A DNA stretch of 63,836 bases, taken from contig JAPPLN010000052.1 of assembly GCA_028874175.1 (NCBI GenBank), positions 1 through 63,836 on the forward strand, in the 5' to 3' direction. The notes beneath the pieces are model-generated. The model had not been told where the DNA came from, made no database searches, and worked only from the letters and a program-made list of their open reading frames with translations. A program made the translations under genes and the position numbers. The DNA comes from Chloroflexota bacterium. GTDB lineage: Bacteria; Chloroflexota; UBA11872. Positions 42,232 through 49,302 of the stretch are shown here, piece by piece; the first letter of the stretch is position 1, and the number at the start of each line of letters is the position of its first letter.

Positions 42232-43758
42232 CTAGCCGCCACTGCGGCCCTCGCCGCGACCGCCGTGCTCACCGCCGCCGCCTTCGCGGCCGCCGCCGTG
42301 TTCGCCGCCGCCTTCACCGCCCTGGGATCCGGCGCCATGCTCGCCGCCGGCCTCGCCGCCACTGCCAACTTCGGCATGGGCGATCCAGCCCGTGAACGGC
42401 GCCGCCGTCGCCGGCAGCTCCACCGCCAGCACCTGGCCCGGCTGCAGGTCCACCGGCGTCGTCGGCCCCAGCTCCACCCCGTTCGACAGGTGCACCTCGA
42501 TCCGCACCTGCCGCAGGATGCCGCCGGTCGTGTTCGCCACCGTGCCCGTGAAGGCGTTGCTCGCCGCGTCGTAGGCCAGGATCAGCCGCGCCCCGCCGCG
42601 CACCGCGTCGAAGGTCTCGTCCAGCGCCAGGTTCGCGCCGCTGCCTTCTTCGCTGCCCGCCGCTCCGCCGGCACCTGATCCTTCACCACCGGAGCCTTCG
42701 CTCCCGCCTTCGCCGCCGGGGCCGTGGCCTTCGCCGCCGGCGCCCTCGCCGCCGGACCCTTGGCCGCCATCCCCGCCGCTGTGCGGGACCGGTCCCGGCC
42801 CGCCGCAGTCGAACACTTCCACGTGGATCACGTAGCCGTCGAACGCCACTCCGGCCAGGTTCGGCTCACTCGCCAGCCCCAGGCTCGACGTGGCCTGCTG
42901 GCCCGGATTGAGGTCGCCCACCTGGCCCGGCCCCAACTCGCCGACCGTCTGCGCGCCCGCCTTCAGGTGGGGTTCCACCTGCACGTAGCACTGTTTCTGG
43001 CCCAGCGCGTTGCGCACCGTCGTGTGGATCGTCTGCGTCGCCGCGTCGTAGCGCGCGTCCACCGCGATCCCGCCCAGCACTCCGGTCCAGGGCTGGTCCA
43101 GCGGCGTGATCGGGCTCGACATCGCGGCCTCCCGCGCGGCTTCCGCGCTGGCCGTTCCGCCTTCGCCGCCACCTTCGCCGCCGGCCCCGTGGCCCTCGCC
43201 GCCGGCGCCTTCACCGCCCGAGCCTTCACCACCGGCCTGGCCGCCCTCGCCGCCGCTGCCCACTTCCGCGTGGGCAATCCAGCCCGTGAACGACCCAGTC
43301 GTCGACGGCAGCTCGATCGGTATCGCCTGGCCCGGCTGCAGGTCCACCGGCGTCGTCGGCCCCAGCTCCACCCCGTTCGACAGGTGCACCTCGATCCGCA
43401 CCTGCCCCAGGACGTTGCTGGTCGTGTTCGGCACCGTGCCCGTGAACGCCTGCTGCGCCGCGTTGTAGTTGAGGATCAGCCGCGCGCCGCTGCGCACCGC
43501 GTCGAACGTCGCGTCCGGCGCCAGCGTGGCGCCGCTGGCTTCCTCGCTGCCCGCGGCGGGGGCTCCACCCTCACCGCCGGCCCCTTCGCCGCCCGCGCCA
43601 TGTTCCCCTGCGACTTCGCCGCCGCTGCGCTCGGCGATCGCTTGCCCGCCGGCGCCGTTCGGGCCGCAGGCCACCAGGACGCCGGCCCCGAGGATGGCCC
43701 CCAGCACCGTCCCCGCCAACACCTGCTTCGTCCGCCTCGTCAGCTTCATCCCAGTCAT
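42232..43758 (-). CDS. Gly/Glu/His-rich lipoprotein with three beta-sandwich-like repeats
   Basis: A 508-residue exported protein of unknown function. A signal segment with the lipobox VLVACGPNG marks a lipoprotein. Three domains of about 90 residues follow. The first and third are nearly the same: TFDAVRSGARLILNYN and TFDAVRGGARLILAYD, then VRIEVHLSNGVELGPTTPVD and GWIAHAEVGSGGE in both. The middle domain is divergent (IAVDARYDAATQTIHTTVRN). They are joined by low-complexity linkers and a tail built of GGEG, GEHG and GGEGHG units. The strand pattern suggests small beta-sandwich or FxLYD-like domains, and the His/Glu content could bind metal. The start ATG 43758 was chosen for its GGTGGGAG site; 43827 is in frame. 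It lies upstream of the two-component genes on the same strand. Confidence 0.78.
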   Translation of the reverse strand: MTGMKLTRRTKQVLAGTVLGAILGAGVLVACGPNGAGGQAIAERSGGEVAGEHGAGGEGAGGEGGAPAAGSEEASGATLAPDATFDAVRSGARLILNYNAAQQAFTGTVPNTTSNVLGQVRIEVHLSNGVELGPTTPVDLQPGQAIPIELPSTTGSFTGWIAHAEVGSGGEGGQAGGEGSGGEGAGGEGHGAGGEGGGEGGTASAEAAREAAMSSPITPLDQPWTGVLGGIAVDARYDAATQTIHTTVRNALGQKQCYVQVEPHLKAGAQTVGELGPGQVGDLNPGQQATSSLGLASEPNLAGVAFDGYVIHVEVFDCGGPGPVPHSGGDGGQGSGGEGAGGEGHGPGGEGGSEGSGGEGSGAGGAAGSEEGSGANLALDETFDAVRGGARLILAYDAASNAFTGTVANTTGGILRQVRIEVHLSNGVELGPTTPVDLQPGQVLAVELPATAAPFTGWIAHAEVGSGGEAGGEHGAGSQGGEGGGEHGGGREGGGGEHGGRGEGRSGG

Positions 43759-43881
43759 CGCGCTCCCACCTTCCTGTGGTGTTTTCCCTGCCATCCGTGT
43801 GATTGCCGTCCGAACCGTTCCAGTCATCGCTCGCCTGCCTTTGGGTGTGGGTCTTGCCTGTCACACCCCTGACGGTAGGGA

Positions 43882-43903
43882 CGAAATGTGGCGGAAATAT
43901 GTC
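43882..43903. promoter_or_regulatory. Tandem 11-bp direct repeat, candidate OmpR-family binding site
   Basis: GAAATGTGGCG at 43882-43892 is followed directly by GAAATATGTCG at 43893-43903, with nine of eleven bases the same. An 11-base period is typical of tandem half-sites for OmpR/PhoB-type regulators. It lies about 125 bp upstream of the lipoprotein start and close to the two-component genes. No binding evidence is available. Confidence 0.45.
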
Positions 43904-43930
43904 GCCGCCAACGGAACTTTGAACTCCGCG

Positions 43931-43956
43931 ATTTCTCAGACCCATAACCGAGAAAT
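43931..43956. promoter_or_regulatory. ATTTCTC/GAGAAAT inverted repeat
   Basis: ATTTCTC at 43931-43937 and GAGAAAT at 43950-43956 are perfect inverted half-sites separated by 12 bases (centres 19 apart). They fit a dimeric repressor or activator site in the shared promoter region of the lipoprotein and nhaA. The factor is unknown. Confidence 0.35.
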
Positions 43957-44136
43957 ACCGTTCACGGCCCATCCAACTGAAACCAAGCGATGTCGCCAAC
44001 GATCCCCCGAGCACCGTGCATTCCTTGGGCACGTGGAACTTCGCGCAGCGCAGATAACAGATGTCGGAATGCAGCGACACGGAGATCCAACACAGCGGTC
44101 GGACCTGTCTCCAATGGCAGGTGCTGATCTGTCGCT

Positions 44137-45459
44137 ATGGCCGAGCCCGCGGGAGGCAGCCCGGGCCTCACGAATCGCCGGAGGCTAAGCTCGCCAGCGA
44201 CGGAAGACTCTCAGGAACAGGATTTGACAGTCCACGCGTCCGCGGAATCGAATCCAACGTCCGGCGGGTCCGCCTTTACGATCCGCGATTTCATCAAGCT
44301 GGAGTCGGCCGGCGGGATCCTGCTGTTCGGGGCCGCGGTGGCGGCCATGATCGCGGCCAATTCGCCGCTCTCGGGCGTCTATGCGTCGTTGCTGGACACC
44401 GTCGTTGCGGTACAGGTCGCGGACCTGGTGATCAACAAGCCGCTGCTGCTGTGGGTCAACGACGGCCTGATGGCCTTGTTCTTCTTCGTCATCGGCCTGG
44501 AGGTCAAGCGCGAGATCCTGGAAGGCGAGCTCTCGTCCGTGCGTGCCATTGCCTTGCCTGGATTCGGCGCGCTGGGCGGCATGCTGGTGCCGGCGGCGAT
44601 CTACCTCGCCCTGAACTGGCAGGACCCCATCGCGCTGGACGGCTGGGGCCTCCCGGTCGCCACGGACATCGCCTTCGCCCTGGGGCTGTTGAGCGTCTTT
44701 GGCCGGCGGATCCCGACGCCGCTCAAGACCTTTCTGCTCACCCTGGCCATCTTCGACGACCTGGCGGCGATCGTGATCATCGCCATGTTCTACTCGGGTG
44801 ACCTGGCCGTTCCGGCGCTCCTGATCGGCGCGGCCGCGCTGGCGGCCGGGGTCGTGTTCAACCGGTTGGGCGTGACGCGCGTGTCGGCCTATCTTCTGGT
44901 CGGGACTGTGCTGTGGGTCGCCGTGCTGAAGTCCGGGGTGCATGCCACGTTGGCCGGCGTCCTGATCGCCTTCTGCATTCCCATACGTGACCCGCAAGGC
45001 GAATCGCCGTTGCGAAAGCTGGAGCACGATCTGCACACGCCCGTGGCGTTCGTGATCCTGCCCGTCTTCGCCTTCGTGAACGCCGGGCTCGCGCTGTCCG
45101 GTATCGGTCTGGATGAGCTCCTGCATCCCGTGACGCTGGGCGTATCCGCGGGGCTCTTCCTCGGCAAGCCCATCGGCATTCTTGGCTTTGTCGCCGTTGC
45201 CGCCGCCCTTGGCCTGGCGACCCTGCCGCGCGGCGTGACCTGGGCGCAGATAGCCGGCGTGGCCTTCGCTTGCGGAATCGGCTTCACCATGAGTCTGTTC
45301 ATTGCGGGACTTGCGTTCGAGCACGGCAGCGGCGACTACTTTGCCGGCGACCGGCTGGGAATCCTTGCCGGATCGCTGGCTTCGGCGGCGGCCGCCTACC
45401 TGGTGCTGCGGCTGAGCTGCCGGCGTGCGCCTGAAGGAACGGCCGCCACCACCCGCTGA
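44137..45459 (+). CDS. nhaA: Na+/H+ antiporter NhaA
   Basis: A membrane antiporter of up to 440 residues. The core begins FIKLESAGGILLFGAA. FFFVIGLEVKREILEGEL is the conserved segment after the second helix, VATDIAFALGLLSVFG precedes the active site, and LAIFDDLAAIVIIA carries the Asp-Asp pair that binds Na+ and H+. GIGFTMSLFIAGLAFE is the helix X-XI region. The start is uncertain: ATG 44137 gives a long hydrophilic leader, and a TTG at 44223 with AGGAACAGGA upstream gives a more usual length. It probably supports sodium and pH homeostasis, fitting a saline habitat. Confidence 0.92.
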   Translation: MAEPAGGSPGLTNRRRLSSPATEDSQEQDLTVHASAESNPTSGGSAFTIRDFIKLESAGGILLFGAAVAAMIAANSPLSGVYASLLDTVVAVQVADLVINKPLLLWVNDGLMALFFFVIGLEVKREILEGELSSVRAIALPGFGALGGMLVPAAIYLALNWQDPIALDGWGLPVATDIAFALGLLSVFGRRIPTPLKTFLLTLAIFDDLAAIVIIAMFYSGDLAVPALLIGAAALAAGVVFNRLGVTRVSAYLLVGTVLWVAVLKSGVHATLAGVLIAFCIPIRDPQGESPLRKLEHDLHTPVAFVILPVFAFVNAGLALSGIGLDELLHPVTLGVSAGLFLGKPIGILGFVAVAAALGLATLPRGVTWAQIAGVAFACGIGFTMSLFIAGLAFEHGSGDYFAGDRLGILAGSLASAAAAYLVLRLSCRRAPEGTAATTR

Positions 45460-45585
45460 CCGGCGACACATCGGCTGAGCTGTCCTGCCCCTACGGGCTG
45501 TCTGGTGCAGGCTCGTCGTCGCGGGAATTGAAGCCTGGCCGCCACCCCCGCTCGCAGACCTCGCCGACTGCAAACTGGTGCGTGC

Positions 45586-45614
45586 TTGCCACTCGTTCTC
45601 GTACAGTGTACACT
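45586..45614 (+). promoter_or_regulatory. Promoter-like sequence with palindrome over the -10 box
   Basis: TTGCCA at 45586-45591 and TACACT at 45609-45614 are separated by exactly 17 bases, as in sigma-70-type promoters. The 10-bp palindrome AGTGTACACT at 45605-45614 covers the -10 box, as an operator for a GntR- or TetR-like repressor would. Transcription would begin near 45621, giving a leader of about 330 bases before the Gfo/Idh start. Confidence 0.4.
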
Positions 45615-45811
45615 ATTCCCGATGTCTCCACAACCCCATTCCCGGATGCCTGCCGATCCCGCCGTCCGTCCTGAGACCGTCGACCGACGCGCCGCCGATA
45701 CCTCGCCCGGTGGCGTGCCGTTCGTCTCGCTTCAGATCGGCGCTGAGCGGCATCCAGTCCGCGACGTCGATGGCACCCGAAACGCCTCCAAAAAGTGCCC
45801 CGCCGCGGGTC

Positions 45812-45835
45812 AAGAGTTTTTTGGAAAAAACTCTT
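45812..45835. repeat. Perfect AT-rich inverted repeat in the leader
   Basis: AAGAGTTTTTT at 45812-45822 and AAAAAACTCTT at 45825-45835 are perfect complements over 11 bp with a 2-base spacer. The arms are unusually A/T-rich for this genome. It lacks a GC stem with U-tract, so a terminator is not clear; a protein-binding site or leader structure is possible. Confidence 0.5.
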
Positions 45836-45949
45836 ACGCGCACGAAGGCGCCCACTCCGCCGCCCCATTCGCCGCCTCGGGATGCCGACTGCGCGGGTCG
45901 CTGGCACCATGGTTGCCCAGGGCCGGGGTTCCGAATTCTGGAGGGCACG

Positions 45950-46954
45950 ATGCTTGGTATCGGAGTGGTCGGACTGGGCGGAATCGCGAACGCGCACCTC
46001 ACCGCGCTGAAGATCGCCGAGGACGAGGGGTTCGCGCGCTGCGTGGCCGCGGCCGACCTGGTGGAGGAGCTGCGGGAGTCCCACCGCAAGGAGTGGGAAA
46101 TCCCGGCGGTCTATCCCAACCACCACAAGCTGCTGGAAGACCCGAACGTCGACGCGGTAGCCATCATCCTGGGCCACCACCTGCACGCCGACCTGACCGT
46201 CGACGCGCTCAACGCCGGACGTCACGTGCTGGTCGAGAAGCCGATGGCCAACACGCTGGAGGAATGCGACCGCATGATCGAGGCCGAGCAGGCCTCCGGC
46301 AAGATCCTGCAAATCGGGCTGACCGGCCGCTTCCACCCGGCGCCGCGCAAGGCGCGGGAAATCCTGGACTCCAACGAGCTGGGACCGGTGGTTACGGCGC
46401 TCTCGCGATTCAACAAGAACTGGGGCCACGGCGGGCGCCGCTACCAGTACCGCACGCGCTGGATGGGCGGCGGCATGTGGATGGGCAACGGCGTGCACGC
46501 CGTGGACTGGCTGACGCACTGCATTGGCGCGCGCGCCGTGGCCGTGAAAGCCAAGCAGAGCACCTCCATGCACTACCAGGGCGCCGACGACGCGACGACG
46601 GCCTTCGTGCAGTACGCCAACGGGATTCCGGGCCTGCTGGTGGTCGTGGGCAGCGCGCACGGTTGCGCGACGGACGGGATCGAGGCGCACTGCGCACTGG
46701 GCGAAATCCAGTACACCATCCGCGGATCGGTTCGCGTCGGCCGCAACAACGAGTGGCGCGAGGTGGTACACGACGGCAGGCACGGATTCTGCGAGCAGTA
46801 CCGGCACTTCGCCCAGTCGATCGAGATGGGCATGCGGCCGCAGACCAGCAGCGAATACGGCCGCCACATCATCGAGGTCCTGCAGGCCGCCGAGACATCC
46901 AGCATCACCGGCCGCGAGGTGCACCTGACCGACTACCACCGCATGCCCTGGTAA
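45950..46954 (+). CDS. Gfo/Idh/MocA-family oxidoreductase
   Basis: A 334-residue NAD(P)-dependent oxidoreductase. IGVVGLGGIANAHLTAL at the N-terminus is the Rossmann motif. HVLVEKPMANTLEECDRMIE contains the catalytic EKP signature with the active Lys. The C-terminal alpha/beta domain carries MGGGMWMGNGVHAVDWLTHC, with the Gly-rich G-x-x-x-x-x-x-x-H-x-x-D motif in which His and Asp take part in catalysis. Substrate is probably a sugar or polyol derivative. ATG 45950 follows GGAGGG. The frame is open further upstream to 45578, but that part has no family similarity. Confidence 0.88.
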   Translation: MLGIGVVGLGGIANAHLTALKIAEDEGFARCVAAADLVEELRESHRKEWEIPAVYPNHHKLLEDPNVDAVAIILGHHLHADLTVDALNAGRHVLVEKPMANTLEECDRMIEAEQASGKILQIGLTGRFHPAPRKAREILDSNELGPVVTALSRFNKNWGHGGRRYQYRTRWMGGGMWMGNGVHAVDWLTHCIGARAVAVKAKQSTSMHYQGADDATTAFVQYANGIPGLLVVVGSAHGCATDGIEAHCALGEIQYTIRGSVRVGRNNEWREVVHDGRHGFCEQYRHFAQSIEMGMRPQTSSEYGRHIIEVLQAAETSSITGREVHLTDYHRMPW

Positions 46955-46996
46955 GCCCGCCCGTGTGCGCGCTGTTCCGCAAGCGACGAGGCCCTG

Positions 46997-49153
46997 ATGG
47001 CGGCTGGTAGCGCGGCGCACGCGATTCCGCCGTTCAAGGAGCGGCTGCGGGAGGCGCTGGAATCGGAGTCGCTGCCGGTGGCCCTCGGCCGCTCGCTGCC
47101 GCAGCTAAGCGAGCGGCGCGACGCGGCTTTCAGCTCTCGCGACTTTGAAGGCAGCCAGGCCGACCTCGGCGGGCGACGTCAGGCCGCGCTGGACCGAATG
47201 CCGGAGTTGGTCGAGGAGTTCAGGACCGCCGCCGAGGCGGTCGGGACCGTGGTACACGGGCCCACCGACGCTGCGGGCGCCGTGGCGACGGCGCTCCAGG
47301 TCTTGCACGACCACGAGGTCCAGATGGTGGTCAAGAGCAAGTCGATGGCCACCGAGGAGATTCAGCTCAACGCGGCGCTCGAAGACGACGGCATCGAGGT
47401 CGTGGAGACCGACCTCGGCGAGTTCCTGGTGCAGGTAGCGGGGGAGCGCCCTTCCCACATCGTCGCGCCCGCCCTTCACATCGTCCGTGAGCGCGCGGCC
47501 GAGCTAATCAGCCGGGCCACCGGCGAAGACCTGCCGCCGGATCCCGACGTGCTGGTGGGAGCGGCGGCTCGCCACCTGCGCAGCCGCTTCATCGAGGCCG
47601 GCGCGGGTATCACCGGCGCGAACGCGCTGGTGGCCGCGACCGGGACTGTGATGCTGGTCTGCAACGAGGGCAACACGCGGCTGGCCAGCGCGCTGCCGCC
47701 GCTGCACATCGTGATCGCCGGTATCGACAAGCTGGTGCCCTCGCTGGCCGATGCCACGACGATGCTGGAGAGCCTGCCGCGGAGCGCGACCGGTCAGCCG
47801 ATTTCGACCTACGTGTCGTTCATCTCGGGTCCCAGCCGGAGCGCGGACATCGAGCTATCGCTTTCGATGGGCGTGCACGGGCCGCGGCACGTCCACATCG
47901 TGCTGCTGGACAACGGACGCGAAGCAATCCGCACCGATCCGCGGATGCGCTCGGCACTGCAATGCGTGCGCTGCGGGGCCTGCTCGAACGTCTGCCCGGT
48001 CTATCAGCAAGTGGGCGGGCACGCGATGGGGCACATCTACACAGGGCCCATCGGGCTGCTGGTGACGCCCTATCACCACGGTCTGGAGCACATCGCCGGT
48101 CCGCAGTCGCTCTGCGCCGGCTGCGGGGCGTGCGCCAGCGTGTGCCCGGCGGGGATTCCGATTCACGACCTGATCCTGGACGTTCGCGAGCGGGCAGTGG
48201 CCGAGGGGCATTCCAGCAACACCATGAAGCGACGCGCCCTGGGTGCACTGGCGGACGAACGGTTGCTGGAGCGCGGGGCGCGCCTGGCCTCGAAGGCTCC
48301 GTGGCTACAGGGATTGGGACGGAGACTTCCCGGCTCGCCGCTGAAACGGCGGCCACTGCCGAACGTGCAGCGACGCCCGTTTCGGGACCGGATCGGTGAA
48401 CTGACGGCCAAGCGTTCGAAGGCGGCCACGCGGGTGGCTTACTTCCCCGGCTGCCTGACGGACTGGCTATCGCCGGAGACCGGCGAGGCTGCGGTCGCGG
48501 TCTTGGAGGCGCTGGGACTCGCCGTGGAGCCGGTGCAGTTTTCGTCCTGCTGCGGGCTGCCGGCGATCAACGCCGGATACAAGGACGAGGCAACGCGGAT
48601 GATGCGGCAGACCGTCGAAACTATTGAACGGCTTGAGGTGGATGCGGTGGTAAGCACGTCGACCAGCTGCGCCGGGGCGATGCTGCATGACTATGCGCGG
48701 CTGTCAGAGGACGATCCGGCGTGGGCCGAGCGCGCCCGGGCGGCGGCCGCCAAGGTGCGGGACTTCACAAGCTATGTAGCGGAGCGGGGAATTCCCGACG
48801 AGATGCTGGGTCGCGCAAGCGGCGTGGTGACGATCCATGACGCCTGCCAGTCCAAGCACGGCCTGGGGCTGGGACCGGAAACGCGCGAGCTGCTCACCGA
48901 CGCCGGCTATACGGTCGTCGAAGCCGCCCCTTCAGGCGAATGCTGCGGCTTCGGCGGCTCCTTCTCCTTCGATCACCCGGAAGTTGCGCGACGAATGCGC
49001 GCCCGCAAGCTGGAGGCCTACGCCGCAACGGGCGCGGAGGTGGTGTGCGCGGACAACCCCGGGTGCCTGATGCACTTGAGGGAGGGGCCGGCAGTCGCCG
49101 GAGCGGGTCGGCCCGTGCATCTGGCCGAGTTGCTCAGGGTGGCGACTGGTTAG
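46997..49153 (+). CDS. LutB-LutA-type fusion: LUD domain, 4Fe-4S clusters and two cysteine-rich CCG domains
   Basis: A 718-residue electron-transfer protein. Residues about 60-310 are a LUD domain, with GITGANALVAATGTVMLVCN and HIVIAGIDKLVPSL. Two 4Fe-4S binding motifs follow: CVRCGACSNVCP from Cys323 and CAGCGACASVCP from Cys373. The C-terminal part has two CCG domains, with CCGLPAINAG near 518 and CCGFGGSFSF near 649, as in LutA and GlpC/HdrD-type subunits. In Bacillus-type lactate utilisation LutA, LutB and LutC are separate proteins. Here the LutB and LutA parts are in one chain and no LutC is adjacent. It probably oxidises lactate or another 2-hydroxyacid and feeds electrons to the respiratory chain. 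The preceding gene ends 42 bp upstream, so an operon with the Gfo/Idh gene is possible. Confidence 0.85.
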   Translation: MAAGSAAHAIPPFKERLREALESESLPVALGRSLPQLSERRDAAFSSRDFEGSQADLGGRRQAALDRMPELVEEFRTAAEAVGTVVHGPTDAAGAVATALQVLHDHEVQMVVKSKSMATEEIQLNAALEDDGIEVVETDLGEFLVQVAGERPSHIVAPALHIVRERAAELISRATGEDLPPDPDVLVGAAARHLRSRFIEAGAGITGANALVAATGTVMLVCNEGNTRLASALPPLHIVIAGIDKLVPSLADATTMLESLPRSATGQPISTYVSFISGPSRSADIELSLSMGVHGPRHVHIVLLDNGREAIRTDPRMRSALQCVRCGACSNVCPVYQQVGGHAMGHIYTGPIGLLVTPYHHGLEHIAGPQSLCAGCGACASVCPAGIPIHDLILDVRERAVAEGHSSNTMKRRALGALADERLLERGARLASKAPWLQGLGRRLPGSPLKRRPLPNVQRRPFRDRIGELTAKRSKAATRVAYFPGCLTDWLSPETGEAAVAVLEALGLAVEPVQFSSCCGLPAINAGYKDEATRMMRQTVETIERLEVDAVVSTSTSCAGAMLHDYARLSEDDPAWAERARAAAAKVRDFTSYVAERGIPDEMLGRASGVVTIHDACQSKHGLGLGPETRELLTDAGYTVVEAAPSGECCGFGGSFSFDHPEVARRMRARKLEAYAATGAEVVCADNPGCLMHLREGPAVAGAGRPVHLAELLRVATG

Positions 49154-49302
49154 GGCATGACGGCCGTGGCGTTTGCTGGGGACTGCTGTGCGGCCAGTCG
49201 GATCAGTTGGCTGCCGGACGACGCCCTACGCACGCGCCGATGGCCGCAGCGATTGCGCAACGTGGATAGGGAACGTCCGGCTACACCAGGGGTCAATCCG
49301 CT

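Larger units (their letters stand above)
43759..44136. other. Regulatory-looking intergenic region between lipoprotein and nhaA
   Basis: This 378-base divergent region holds no credible gene. It contains the 11-bp direct repeat at 43882-43903, a TGGCGG/CCGCCA inverted repeat at 43888-43909, and a 7-bp dyad ATTTCTC/GAGAAAT at 43931-43956. The region therefore probably controls one or both flanking genes. Confidence 0.55.
45460..45949. other. Long leader region upstream of the Gfo/Idh gene
   Basis: No convincing gene was seen in these 490 bases. Open frames run through it in several registers, but their translations are low-complexity and match nothing. It contains a promoter-like pair at 45586-45614 and a perfect inverted repeat at 45812-45835. 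GGAGGG just before 45950 is the ribosome-binding site of the next gene. Confidence 0.5.

Noticed and set aside
42232..43758. CRISPR-like or tandem-repeat DNA
   Set aside because: The repeats are GGEG-type codon repeats and duplicated protein domains within one frame, with no constant repeat and variable spacer structure.
43571..44080. 169-residue minus-strand open frame upstream of the lipoprotein
   Set aside because: It overlaps the lipoprotein signal region in another frame, has an Arg/Gly-rich tail typical of shadow translation in GC-rich DNA, and matches no family.
45578..45949. Upstream part of the open frame in register with the Gfo/Idh gene
   Set aside because: The translation is Pro/Ser-rich without similarity, while ATG 45950 has GGAGGG and begins exactly at the Rossmann strand.
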